Origin: Herpomyces periplanetae
Taxonomy: Eukaryota; Ascomycota; Laboulbeniomycetes; Herpomycetales; Herpomycetaceae
Length of the DNA: 64,000 nucleotides
Assembly (NCBI GenBank): GCA_009733715.1
Contig: WMKJ01000006.1
Span: 1 to 64,000 of the forward strand
Reading direction: 5' to 3'
The notes beneath the pieces are model-generated. The model was not told the origin of the DNA and ran no database searches. It saw only the letters and a list, made by a program, of their open reading frames with translations. Shown piece after piece: positions 1-13,014 of this stretch (position 1 is its first letter; every line of letters begins with the position of its first letter). Position numbers and translations under genes: made by a program.

Positions 1-2236
1 ATTTAGACGCAAAACGTCACTACAGGATTGTCATACAATGGAGAAACATAGCAGATGGGGAGTGATTAAATCGTTTGGTCATCGATATTTGAATAAAGAA
101 AGTATGATTTTAGTAACGCTTGGATCCACAGACATGCGCAAAACTTTACCGGCGGTTCAACTTGATAATATTCGGCTATGTGATGCTCATGCGACACAAT
201 TAGACGTAAGTTTATCGGTTGTGATATCGGCAACGGGTGCGATAAGTGACACTGGAGTATCCCCTGCTGCTATATTTGACCTTCCATTGGTAGGGGAAAA
301 TTTGAGTGCTGAACCGATACTTTTTAAGACGTCTAAGCCTGAAAATGTACGGTTATTATTTGATTTAGTTCCTACGTACGCTGGTGCACATGATAGAGTT
401 ATTGGAAGAGCAGTGGCGTTATTATCAAGTGTAAAACCGCGCATTGGATCTAATCGAATATCACTACAAGGCGATCTAAGTGTACCTATATTGGCGACGT
501 CTACGTTAAATGTGATTGGAATGGTGAATTTCAACTTTTTGGTTATAACGCCATTTGCCCATCCGAATATGTTGATATCGGAGCATCAAACGTATTGGAA
601 AAAGCTCGATAACACCATGTTAATTGGGCATCGAGGTGAGTAGAAAGTGGGGCACCAGTGGTGATGTGATATATGATGAAGTTTGGGTAACTAAACGGGA
701 ATTAGGATTGGGTAAGAATATGCCGGGTCGCAAGAGTTTACAATTGGGTGAAAATACGATTCAGGTTGGTTAACTTAAAAGTATGAATTAAGATATGAGA
801 ATCAAAGCTAAGACTTATTTAGTCATTCATAGCTGCGGCTAACTTGGGAGCGTCGTACGTTGAGGTAAGATAGGCTTTGAACGACGCAATTCTGGAAATG
901 TAACTTTGAAAAGATTAGAATATACGAGCTAACATGAAGGTTAACAGTTTGGTAAGGATTTTCAAAAACAAGTTAAAGGGGAAGCATAAGGATATTTTAC
1001 TAAAGAATAGTATAATATCCTTAGATGTTCAATTAACGAAGGATTTGGTTCCGGTGATTTATCATGACTTTTTAGTCAGTGAGACTGGGCTCGATGCTCC
1101 AGTTCATACACTCACTTCTGAGCAGGCGAGTAATTGAAGATGGAGGAATTTTTGGAGTGAAAAATAATTAACAAAGTAGAGTGGAATAGTTTTTAAGTGT
1201 TAACAAAGGACCGGCAATCAGTGGAAGCTGTTCTATGGAAAAGCTAACTCAAAGTCTTCTAAGCTCATCAGTATCATCAACGGATAGTAATAGTTCATTG
1301 TTGAATAGGGATGGACAAGACACTGAAGGGCAAGATTGCAAGTTAGAAAGGAAGATATCCAAGGGATTGGAAGATGGTGAATATGAAGGGGGAGATATGA
1401 ATAGACAAAGTTTATCACCCACGACTTTAGTTAACGGTGGTAAAGGAGATAGATTAACGAATGAAGGAGGACAAATTGGCAAAGCTTTGCGAACAAGGTC
1501 ATTTTCCATGGGCCATATTCACGCTGATCAGCAAAGACACGAGGAAGATTTGAAAGAACGGATGAGCCATACACGAGATTTTAAGATGAAAGGATTCAAG
1601 GGAAATAGTCGAGGGAAATTTGTACAAGCACCATTTACCACACTTGAAGAAATGTTTACACAACTACCAACATCCATTGGATTCAATATTGAATTAAAGT
1701 ATCCCATGTTACATGAATCAGAAGAGAATGAAATGGATGCGTATGCAATCGAAATGAATTCATTTGTGGATGCGGTGCTAACAAGAGTTTATTCTTTGGG
1801 ATGGAAGCGAAACATTATCTTTAGTTCGTTTAACCCAGATATTTGTTTAATGCTGAGCTTTAAGCAGCCGAGTATACCTGTACTATTTTTGACGGATGCT
1901 GGGGTACCTCATGTAGCACCAGGATTATCGATGGAGTGTAGTGGAGGAAAAGATTCTTCAGTTTCTCGAATTAGTGATATCAGGGCGACAAGTTTACAGG
2001 AAGCTATACGCTTTGCTAGTCGATGGAATCTATTGGGAATTGTATCGGCTGCTGAACCGTTTGTATTATGCCCTCGATTGATTCGGGTGGTGAAAGAGTG
2101 TGGATTAGTATGCGTAAGTTACGGAGCTATGAACAATGACCCTGGTTTAGTATCTCGACAAGTTCGAGAGGGAATAGATGCGGTGATTGTCGACAGTGTT
2201 CTTGCTATACGTCAAGAGTTAACGCAGACCACATAA
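1..2236 (+). CDS. GDE1: Glycerophosphodiester phosphodiesterase GDE1 (5' partial)
   Basis: Hydrolyses glycerophosphocholine and related deacylated phospholipids to glycerol-3-phosphate and the free alcohol. The reading frame is open from base 2, so the N-terminal SPX and ankyrin part lies outside the window. Seen: a pre-catalytic region (WGVIKSFGHRYLN), then the catalytic motif IGHRG|LGKN split by an intron at 636-705. Exon 706-764 follows, then 823-864 (SFIAAANLGASYVE), then DVQLTKDLVPVIYHDF with the metal-binding and catalytic signature. The last long exon (about 1209 or 1222 to 2236) carries RSFSMGHIHADQQR, FNIELKYP, the Ser/Phe core IIFSSFNPD and the C-terminal barrel (FVLCPRLIRVVK, GIDAVIVD). 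This motif order is that of fungal GDE1. Introns between 865 and 1023 and near 1126-1221 cannot be placed exactly. The C-terminal part holds a poorly conserved acidic/Ser-rich insert at about 1240-1490. The call is secure; the splice model is not. Confidence 0.9.
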
Positions 2237-2631
2237 GTTTGGTTGGTAAAATTGGCACAAACGTATTACTTTGTATACCCAAGTACGATTCTACTTATAC
2301 ATCTTCAGTCTAATACAGCATATATATTGTTTACCAAGTTATTCAATGTGGAATAGAGAAGGGAGGAACATACGGGCGATGAACGAAATCTTATTTTGAA
2401 AAGTATCATTGAAAAAAACTGTCTAAGACATTCCCATGTAACTTAATACATGCGAGAATGTTATAAGGTTAACTTGTCTTACAAGCCTCTAGACTAGTTC
2501 GGAGCGAGCAACTCTGTGGCCAATGATGTATAAATAATTTTGACGGGAATCAGAAGTTTACTAGAAAGAGGAATGCCATGGTACGGAAGAAGAATATGGT
2601 ATGATTAGAATGAAAAATATGACAGATACAG
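2237..2631. other. Convergent intergenic region
   Basis: The 3' flanks of GDE1 (+) and the RAD51AP1-like gene (-) meet here. I see no open frame of note, no RNA gene and no repeat. It presumably holds both 3' UTRs and polyadenylation signals. Confidence 0.6.
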
Positions 2632-4181
2632 TTAACTTTTGGCAGTTCCATTGTTCACTGAGCGAAGTAGAGGAGTTATACGCGCTCGTTTACTTAGGCC
2701 AACGCGAAAGGGAACTTTACTTTTAACGATAGGTGCGTGAGGTGTACAAGTCGAGTTTGTAGGAAGAGGGGGATCGAGATCACGAGGAGGTGATGATTCA
2801 GAGAGATTATCGGAGTTAAGACGAGAATCTGACAGTGATGAAATCTGGCAGGTTGTGGGTTGGACTTCTTGATGGGGAAAGGATTCAACAAGAGGATTAA
2901 TATCGTTGTTTGGATTAATCTGGTGAAAGGGTTAGCCTGGGGATGTGTATATTAAGGTGGTACTTGTGGAGGTGAATTTGCGACTTACGGATGAATAGCA
3001 GGCGTACTGTGACCAGGGAAATGAGGAGAAGGGATGAGTATTTAATGAAGAAAGATGGTTCGCCGGAGGAAATGAGTGCAAGGTAATTTGCGTATGGATG
3101 GGATCAGGGTTGAGGGGAGATTGAAGCGTTGGATTTGGAGGAGGGGAGGGAGATTGTTGATTGACAGTATGTGAATTAGTCGAGTTTATAGGGTGAAAGA
3201 TGATGGGGCCTGGGGATGGTGAAGGGGGAAGTGTAGTTGTGGTGCGAGGAACTTGGGATGGGTTAAAATTTTCGGCATTGACCGATTGATCAGATTCACG
3301 TTTATCCGGGACTAGTGTATGATCAAGTACGTCGACCGGGCTTGGAGGATCGGGAATAGGATCTGTACACGAATTGGTAAACGAAATAGTCTGTACATTA
3401 CCAATGTCAGTATCGACAGGCGTAATTGGGCTATCGGAAGATTGCATGGGTGGGGGTGGGGGAGTATTGTGTGGAGAAGAAACGGGGTTATGATTATCTT
3501 GAGCATAGTTTGACATGACAGGAGGTTCGTGACTGTGTTGACTGTCGTTACAGTCGAGTTCATCGTCTTGAGAATCGGCAATGCTAGAGTGTGATTCGAG
3601 TTGGTTATCGGTAGGTAGTTCTGAAGATGTCATACCACCCAGACTTCGCATACGCAATGATAATTGTGGTATACACGAAGCCTGGGCAAGTGGTGGAGAC
3701 AAAACGGAAGTATGATTATGATGAAAATAATGGTGTGAACCGAACGAAGCACTACCGGTTGTCTTTCGTCGAGTAGCATGACTGGTTGAAAATGAAGGCG
3801 CAGTATGAGACCAATTTTCATATGCTTTTGCAGGGTTAACGTGAGACGATTAATTTGCGAAAGCGCCCGAATTATGGAAAGTTAGTTAGGCAATTAAATT
3901 TATACTAGATGCATGGGTCGTTTATCCGGCGAATTGCTGGATGGATAATATGGCTTGCCATTTCTCAAGGTAGGGGAAGGGAGGAAGGGTTAATGTGTGT
4001 ACCCGTCAAAGTGGTGCACATAGGTACAGCGGGCATTAAATGTAAGCATACCTGAGTAATTGGTGTTCTCGCCTTTATCGTCGGCGGAACTCCACGCTAA
4101 ACTAGACGTAGGAGAATGTGAATTATTAAAAGTTCCCATACAGTCAACATCCTTCTCGGGTAATTCTTGAGAAATTATCAT
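2632..4181 (-). CDS. Putative RAD51AP1-like protein with C-terminal RAD51-interacting motif
   Basis: Three exons fit in phase: 4181-4052, 3824-2989 and 2919-2632. Donors are GTATGC and GTAAGT, and acceptors are preceded by GTTAAC or CTAAC branch-like sites; the total is about 417 residues. Most of the protein is disordered, rich in Ser, Pro, Thr and Asn, with His-rich stretches. The last exon ends in VPFRVGLSKRARITPLLR. From memory this resembles the C-terminus of vertebrate RAD51AP1 (LRLGLSRLARVKPLHP), the motif that binds RAD51. The family role would be stimulation of RAD51 strand invasion in homologous recombination; that is inference from one short motif. The frame stays open upstream of the chosen ATG to an acceptor-like TTTTAG at 4222-4227, so a further 5' exon is possible. 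I do not recognise the rest of the protein. Confidence 0.6.
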
Positions 4182-4527
4182 TGACAAGTCGGTAAAACGG
4201 TTAATTGTACAATGGAAAACGCTAAAAGGTCCAAATTAATCAAGCAATAAAACAAGGCAGAGAGTGGACAAGCTTGTGAAAAATAAAATTAGAGTAATAG
4301 AAGCGTCAAACACGATAACGTACACTTTTGAATAAGCTTTGTATCCATTGACTCGCTTAAATGCTTCAACCTAGACTTTGGTGATGATTTTTTTGGTCCT
4401 TGGAACGTGGCCGGCCTAAGCATACGGAATCTCGGCACATCGTAAATCCGTACGCAAAGGGAACATAGATTTGCCGGTGCCGAGCACGGAAGGCGCGACC
4501 AGGCGCGGGCCCCAGACCAGACGATCG

Positions 4528-4539
4528 TGACGTCATTGG
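4528..4539. promoter_or_regulatory. CRE palindrome joined to an inverted CCAAT box
   Basis: The sequence TGACGTCATTGG combines the full palindromic ATF/CREB site (4528-4535) with ATTGG, a CCAAT box on the minus strand. It lies about 290 bases upstream of the RTP1-like start and about 350 bases upstream of the RAD51AP1-like start. Binding by a bZIP factor and an NF-Y type factor is inferred from the sequence alone. Confidence 0.45.
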
Positions 4540-4706
4540 GTGCTGAGTAAGCGACTCGGGATGTATAGGAAATGGGTTTGGGGAGGAGGAAAAGAGGAAA
4601 ATTAGGGAATTCTGGAATAGGCAAACAAGAATCATGGGGATAGGATATTATTTTACAGTTAATCATAAATATTCAGTGGGCGAAGCTTGTTTTGGAAGTT
4701 TTGGAA

Positions 4707-4735
4707 AGAGAGAGAGAGTGTGTGTGTGTGTGTGT
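4707..4735. repeat. (GA)n(TG)n microsatellite
   Basis: A compound dinucleotide run of about six GA units followed by about eight TG units, in the 5' flank of the RTP1-like gene. Confidence 0.9.
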
Positions 4736-4823
4736 TAGACCTGATGTCAAAATTATGTGTAACCGTGGATGAGAGAGATACAAAGTGACAATTAACGAGT
4801 TAAATAGCAACTAACAAGTAAAA

Positions 4824-7800
4824 ATGAATGAATTGAAATCAAGTGTGGAAAAATGTGATGATTTTTTGTCCCCGGTATTGTGTAAAAAAGATGAACATGG
4901 TAAGTTTTGGGTGATGGCAAAAGCTAGGATGGAGTTGGGGGTGTGTGGGGTGTCTGGCAAATTTATGTTGCGTGGGTTCATATATCAGGACTAACTGAAA
5001 ACTTCCCGAGTGGCATTTTGACCACTACTTAACTTAACGTAGTTTCAGATAACCAGAATACGAATCAAGTAATCAAGAAACTTTACGACAAATGTGCTGA
5101 TGCAAGTAAAAACCCACCCAATCATGAAATAATGCGGGCTAGGGTAGTTCAAGTGGCTTTAAATTTACTCCAAAGCATACAAACAGCCGTTTGCAAGTGG
5201 GAAAATTCGCAAAGAGTTCAGCAAGAAGAGAACTTTATCCTTGGAGGAAGTTCCCCAGTTTTGCGCAGTATTTATTTCTTACTAGACCTAATCGTAGTTG
5301 AAGCCTTTTATCCCATCCTACAAGTCATAATCAAATTACCCTTTGATCGTAGGGGTATGTCAGTGATATATAGGAATCAAACTTTAATGGAAAGCGAAGA
5401 TAGCTGGATGGATGATGATAAGATTTTAAAGCAAAAGTTGTTCAATGACTCTTTGGAACGCATTAACCAAATGCTGTATACGGGAAATAAATTAACTATG
5501 TTCGGACAAGTCGTAGTTGATCAGTCACTAATGGACTTACTAAATGCAAATGGATTGGTTTGCTTTGTGCCCAATAGTGTCATGGAAGAATGGAATGGTT
5601 TAAGGCAAACGGACACGGGACTAGGCTTATTAGTGAGCAGTGTACAAGTATCAAGGCTATTACCGAGTCTTATGGGCCTCGTAGGCGCCTCAATGATTCC
5701 TAAATGGCTTCGAGATGGATTTTCAGGCATTTTATCGAGTGTTCCAACCAAGCGAAAAGATGGTATACGGCATACTATCGATTTTATTGCTTCAATGGGC
5801 CAATGTAGTGGAAGTGAAACTGGAATTAACAAGAACTCCAAAATGTCATTGATCTTTACGCCCCATGTACTGGAGCAGTGTGCACGTTTAGTATCTGCAG
5901 TACCACGCAATGTCACCGGAGAGGAGCATATCAAGGCTATTCGTGAGCAGTTGTACGATTTACTAGATGGTGAGAAAGGAGAAGATTACAGAATAGTAGC
6001 AGGATTTATCATTAATAAGGGAATTCTAAGCCAAAAGAAATTTGATACTGTAGGGTGGAAGTATCTAGCAGAACCGATTCTGCTTAACCTGAATCCAGAA
6101 TTAGAAAAACGCTTGAAAGGGGACTACTCATGTGGGCATGGAAGTATGACAAAAGGTATTGTAGTATGTGGAAGTTGTGTAAAGCGATCGTTAAGTCGAT
6201 TAACAATGATTATTAAAAGTAAGGTAAATCCAAATGTTAGTAAAAGGTTACTTCACAGGGTTCGTACATCGTTGTGGACGTTGTACATAATATCGCGAGA
6301 GTGTGAAATATTGGAAACAGGCTGGTATGAACAAAGCAAGGAGCTAGTAAAATTGATATTTGATGAGATAACTTCACGAGAAGAGTTAATTGAGTGCGTT
6401 AACTTATTCATTTTGGGCACACAAGAGAAAGACCAATGGTGGACATTTTGTCGAGAATCAAGCGGGGACGGAATTGAAATGCTCTGTGAACAGACGGACA
6501 ATGGCTTTACACCTGAAAACCCCCTGGTTAAAGCAGCAGGGGGTTTGCAATGGGTAAACCAGAATGTTGAACTTTTTGATGAAATGTTAAAGGGAAAAGA
6601 GAATTACGCAGATGCAACGGTCGAAGTATTCTTTTATGCACTTCAAATTTGGCTGTGTTTAGAGCCAAGTGAAAGTGATACAGTTTTACGACAGATTTAT
6701 GGTGCAGCAATAGCAAAACGTATGATGGATAGTGCACAGGATGTTTTACGACGATCTACAACACGGTTATTGGAATTTGTTAAGGTTAATCTCTTGTCAA
6801 TTTTGAAAATGTCAACAAGATCAAGGAATGAATGGGATATGGAACAGGATGATAGCGAAATGATGCTCTCACTAACGATTGAACTGCTGAAATGGACAAT
6901 TGAGCAGAGTAATCTTCATCCACAAAAGCTGGTCAGCGCAACAAAAGAAATTGGGGATATTTTGCGACAGATTGACGCCTGTAGGATAAGATTAACGGGA
7001 TCGAAGAATGAGAATATAGAAGAATGTTTAAGGAAAATTCAATTGATGGAGAATATTTTGGATTCAAAAGACATGGATAAAACGAACACTGAGAAAGCAG
7101 TTGGGAAAGATGCCAGGAGTAATCCGTGTAATTCAAGTGTAGAAAAAGGGAATCCGAAAGGGAAGATTTTGGAGCAAATTGAAGAGAGTATAGAGCACGC
7201 AGAACCACCAATTCGTGTGGAAGGAATTCAAAAGTTAGAAAAATTAGCCAGGGACAAGAGCAAGGTGATTGATGATATTTCGATTAGTGTGTTGCTGCTG
7301 GAAAGAATTAAACGGGATGATGAGGAGTTTGTTTTTCTCCGGGCAATACAAGCTTGGATAAACGTTTCGAAAGCTTGTATAGGGTCTGGTACAGGTAAAA
7401 CGATTGTATGGATGGCAGTTAGTGAATTCAGTGATCAACAACAGGGAAATTCATTGGACAGTCGATTAAGGTTGGCAGAAACTGTAATACGATTAATGGA
7501 GGAGATCAAAGAGGATGGCGAACTTTGGGAAAAAATTCTCTGGAATGAAGCTAGAGAGGATGGAGTAATTAGCATGGTTTACGAAAATGGGATTAAAGTA
7601 GCAAGCCGACGAGGTAAAAGGTTTAGAGAATTGGAAGAAAAGTTAAAGAAGTTGACAGAGTCGGAAAGAAAGGTTCGGCAGGCCAATGAAGCATGGGGTG
7701 GACAAGTACCTGATATTTCAGAGTTGAAGGGAGAGCCGGGTGGCGATGAAGATGGCGATGACGATAAAAGTAACGAGCAGAAAAAGTTTGATTATTTCGC

Positions 7801-8635
7801 AAACTATAAGGGAATTCCCCAGGAGACACTGGACCGGATTCTAGCAGGATGGAATGAAAGTTCGGATCAAGGCGAAGAAGATGTGCGGATACGAGTTTCG
7901 GCAGTATGTCTTTTGCGATGTTGTATAGCAAGTATATTTGAGCTGTCATCATTGAGCAGTAAGAGTGAAGTTATCATGACACCGACCAAGACTGTTACAG
8001 CTTGTCAAGTCAAGAATGACGGAACACTGAAAGATATTCTTGACTTGGTAACGGGGATTTTGATAATGGAAAAATCGGTCGATCGGGCGATTTTGCGTAG
8101 AGCGGGGACGTTAATTTTGCGAGAATACGTAGCGGGATATGATCGATTCCTTCAAGCAAGGCGAAACGAGGTTAGAACGGAGGCATTGGTTAAGACAGCC
8201 GGCAGTGAATCAACCCTGAATTACGCTGATGTTAACGTTGATATGGTGGTTCAAGGTTTACAGTCGATTTACAATGTTATCAAGGTAACGGAAAGTATGG
8301 ACGAAGATCCAATGGTTAAAGATAACGCAGTATTGTTGCGGTGTGAGCTAGATGAAATAACCAATAGTATATTCAATGAATCTACGACAGCGGGATCTGG
8401 GACGAGTAGCGATTCATTGCACGGAAATGGGATGGCCAAATTCTTGGTGAACACTAAATCCTACGCCATGCAAAAGGACGGTTCAATAAAAGCAGAAGAA
8501 TTGTTTCCAGCCCAGTTACAAAGATTGGTCAAAGTGCCGACGGCGATGGCGACGACGGCGGCAACACAGCAGAACATACGAGCGAATAGTTCGAATAGTA
8601 CGGGCACAAAATCATTTATTCAAGAAATTGAGTAA
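4824..8635 (+). CDS. RTP1: RTP1/TANGO6-family protein
   Basis: Two exons, 4824-4899 and 5049-8635, join in phase (donor GTAAGT, acceptor TTTCAG) to give about 1220 residues. The first exon encodes MNELKSSVEKCDDFLSPVLC. The protein looks like an all-helical HEAT-type solenoid. The C-terminal half carries the pattern of RTP1/TANGO6: PPIRVEGIQKLEKLARDKSK followed by repeats of ISVLLLERIKRDDEEFVFLRAIQAW type, then after an acidic linker (residues about 910-930) a final module with DRAILRRAGTLILREYV. In yeast, Rtp1 helps import RNA polymerase II into the nucleus; metazoan TANGO6 was found in secretion screens. The assignment rests on domain style and these segments, so it is good but not certain. 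No catalytic motif is expected or seen. Confidence 0.65.
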
Positions 8636-8755
8636 TAGCTTAAGCTGGGTCAAGAGGTTGTGACATGGACGCATTAACAATTTTAGCATTTAAAAGCTCC
8701 CTGTAATCAGCGAAAGTTTCCAGAGAGCAGGTTGTGTAGATAATAAACGAGAATG

Positions 8756-9277
8756 TTAACCGGTCATTTCTACGTCAGGATCAGATCGTTCGGAAGCTCC
8801 AGATATCCACAACACATTGTTGCACCTGTAAAAGGCATTGTGTAAGTGTCAATAACGGCAATAAATGAAGCTTTAAAGGACGGTACCGAATTAATACTTG
8901 ACCTAAGATACCGGCACTTTTACCCTTGATGAACTCTTCGGTTCGGTCAAGTTGGATGTTCATGTATGAATCAACGGATACTAAACGTCCGTGGTATTCT
9001 TGCTGTCCCCATTTCAAGCGAACTATAACATCAGAATCCACACTGGAGGAATAAATGAAGAATCACGTAAAGGTGAAAAATTATCAGCCGTATTAGCTTA
9101 GTTGTACCAATATTTGCCAGGCAAGGAACACAATTGTTCTTACACCTACAGACTTTGTAGCATTGGCCGTGGATTGATTGGCACGGGTAGCTAAAGATGA
9201 AGCGTGTATGTTAACGTAACGGGAGAATTTAATAGTTCATAAACTCACGCACCAACTTTTAATACACTTACACTCAT
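8756..9277 (-). CDS. SMX3: Small nuclear ribonucleoprotein SmF
   Basis: Core Sm protein of spliceosomal snRNPs. I assembled four exons: 9277-9272 (ATG AGT only), 9190-9150, 9042-8887 and 8825-8756, giving 90 residues. All introns are GT..AG and all junctions keep phase. The product starts [20 protein letters not shown], as in human SmF (MSLPLNPKPFL). The Sm1 motif is [24 protein letters not shown] and Sm2 is [13 protein letters not shown], with the RCNN signature of RNA-binding Sm2. The [17 protein letters not shown] form is specific to SmF (LSm6 is the nearest alternative). The tail is acidic ([12 protein letters not shown]). The first coding exon of only six bases is unusual. The 5' flank holds a GC-rich CACGTG-bearing segment at about 9470-9560. 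Confidence 0.93.
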
Positions 9278-9834
9278 TTCTGGGGTTATTCACGGGGTAC
9301 ACACCACGGTGATAACTTGTAAGCTGAGCAAGTTAACTTGTCTCTGCGAAGATATAATTTTGGCAAATTAAACTGCTGGAAATAAATCACCGGTCTTTCA
9401 AAGCACGAAAGAATTAACGATGCCGATTAATGTGCTATTGACGATGATAAATTTTCGCGATAAAATGGCGATGCGCCGCCGAAAAATCACCCTGTCGCTG
9501 ACATAAGCGGCCCGTTCACGGCACGTGATTGTGGACGGGAGCCGCAGAGCGCCAGCGCAGAGTTCGCATCACGATCTGCTTCTGTAAATTACTTCTACAC
9601 TCTACCATGTAAACGCCCAATTATAAAAACTTCAATCAAATTGGAAATGGAAAAACAGTAACGACAATACCGAGGGCGTGATTTCTCTTGTGTACACACC
9701 ACTAAATCCTTCAATCTAATCAGATGGAAAAGAATGCTCATTTCGCAGTAGGACAACATTATGATTAACCGATTTAAGAAAAGTTGAAATTCATTCCAAT
9801 TATCAGTTACAAGTGTGTATAAGCATCATTAGGT
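9278..9834. promoter_or_regulatory. SmF upstream region and ARF 3' flank
   Basis: Bases 9470-9560 form a GC-rich island in an AT-rich flank, with CACGTG at 9522-9527. This is the likely SmF promoter. The part near 9700-9834 should contain the 3' UTR of the ARF gene. I see no further gene. Confidence 0.5.
9522..9527. promoter_or_regulatory. E-box CACGTG(AT)
   Basis: A palindromic bHLH/Cbf1-type site extended to CACGTGAT, about 245 bases upstream of the SmF start, inside the GC-rich island. Function is inferred. Confidence 0.35.
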
Positions 9835-11491
<1,657 letters not shown>

Positions 11492-12499
11492 ATGGCGTAC
11501 AGATTGCTCCTTCGAAAAAATTTGGGTAGGTATACTCTGTGTTCAAGTATTGAGAGTGTATATGCTAAGATGTTTATTTCTAGGCTTAAATGCTTCCATA
11601 CATTCATGCCGTTCAACTAATTTTATTGAGAGACGTTTGCTTCCTGGTCTATCTACGATAAATTTTAGTGGGAAATTTTCTACGTCAAAAGATGACCCTA
11701 AGAAGACTGCTCAGGCTCTAATCGATTCTCTCCCCAATAATAATTACATCTCTAAACCAGCTATGCTGAGTGCAGCGGCTGCCTTGGGAATTACGGCGAT
11801 AGCAAATGAACTTTACGTCGTCAACGAAGAAACCATCGTTGCTTTTTGCCTAATTGTAACGTTTTGGGCTTCGGCAAAGTTTATTGGTCCTCTTTATAAA
11901 GGCTGGGCCGAGTCACAAACAACAAAAATTCATGATATACTAGCATCTGCTAGGTCTGAGCATACGTCGGCTGTGCTAGATCGCATCAACGTAGTAAAAG
12001 GTTATACTAATGTTGTCGATACTACTAAATCATTATTTAACATGTCAAAGGTAAGCTTAATGATCCCTTGAACACTTTATTTACCCGTTCATAATTGACG
12101 TTGTTGCATGTACACATACATAAATATTGCGGAGGTTTTATGTATAGGAAACGGCAAAATTGGAAGCACAAGCTCATCAATTAGCTCAAAAAACTGGCCT
12201 TGCTGCTGAGGCTAAAAACGTACTGGAAGCTTTACTCCGACATGAATCCCAGGTAAAGCAGAAACAGCAACGCGAATTAGCCGAAATGGTCATTTCACGA
12301 ACCGAAAAAGCCCTGGAAGATCCTAAAATCCTGCGACAAATTCTTGATCAGAGTGTCGCAGAGGTTGAGCGTACGTTATCCCCCTGCAGAACCCATATTA
12401 ATTCTTACTGTACACAGACGCATTTTCACCTTAGTTCATGCCCTTGCTAACGTTATGAAATATTATTTAGGTTTAATTGCAACTCCACGAAAAGCCTAG
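11492..12499 (+). CDS. ATP4: Mitochondrial ATP synthase subunit 4 (subunit b)
   Basis: Peripheral-stalk subunit of F1Fo-ATP synthase that anchors F1 to the membrane. Four exons (11492-11525, 11584-12050, 12148-12370, 12471-12499) encode about 250 residues in phase, ending RLIATPRKA. The N-terminus MAYRLLLRKNLGLNASIHSC is Arg-rich and resembles a mitochondrial presequence, with a likely cleavage before SGKFSTSKDDPKK. The region NNNYISKPAMLSAAAALGITAIANELYVV, then ETIVAFCLIVTFWASAKFIGP, matches the two membrane hairpin helices of fungal Atp4. The rest is charged helical stalk (ETAKLEAQAHQLAQ, HESQVKQKQQRELAEMV). The length fits the family. It is a single-copy housekeeping gene transcribed divergently from ARF. 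Confidence 0.93.
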
Positions 12500-13014
12500 T
12501 AACAATAAGTAACGATGGCAGTGAATGATTTTCCATAGATTAACCTATTGGTGTAATACTGTATGCTAGTACTTTTATTAAAGCAATTTGCCATATAAAC
12601 AACTAATTCTTCTCCCTGTCAAAGATTGCTCAAACATCACCGGGGTCCTCTAACCCATACACTCGAGTTAAATCACTATTACCCAGTATAATAATAAACC
12701 TATAAAATTATTCATCAACAGAATGCTTGAATTATTTGCAAGCGTCGATCCGATGCCAGCGCAATCGCAAGCGCAACTTCTGGCAGCGCAAACGCGAAAC
12801 AAGAGAGTAGCACCGCCACAACCGGCAGGGTCGCAGATCACGTGGTAATGTGGCGACAAATCTCGCACGATCGACGCGTTTTAACGGCAAACTTTTCGTG
12901 GGTTGATCGCTAGGTTTAGTTCCTTCGTTTAATGTTCACACAACTTTCTAGTTCAATTACCAAATATCTAAATTTTCAGACATGCGTCCGCTACGGAATG
13001 GAGTCAATTAAATA
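12500..13014. promoter_or_regulatory. ATP4 3' flank and Med5 upstream region
   Basis: No gene is seen. At 12740-12815 there are several close GCGCAA/GCGAA units, followed by CACGTG at 12839-12844 about 170 bases before the Med5 start. The minus-strand frame at 12668-12868 has no recognisable product and probably arises from these repeats. Confidence 0.45.

Larger units (their letters stand above)
4222..4823. promoter_or_regulatory. Divergent promoter region
   Basis: This interval separates the RAD51AP1-like gene (-) from the RTP1-like gene (+). It has a GC-richer core at about 4430-4560 holding TGACGTCA and an inverted CCAAT box, and a (GA)n(TG)n microsatellite at 4707-4735. Open frames on the minus strand (4289-4666) are unsupported; part of them could be a first exon of the minus-strand gene, but I could not find a donor in the right phase. 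Confidence 0.5.

Noticed and set aside
4289-4666. Open minus-strand frame of 125 codons upstream of the RAD51AP1-like gene
   Set aside because: It lies in the GC-richer promoter core, has no recognisable composition, and no donor joins it in phase to the next exon.
12668-12868. Minus-strand frame rich in Cys and Ala
   Set aside because: It is produced by the GCGCAA repeats of the Med5 upstream region and has no family match.
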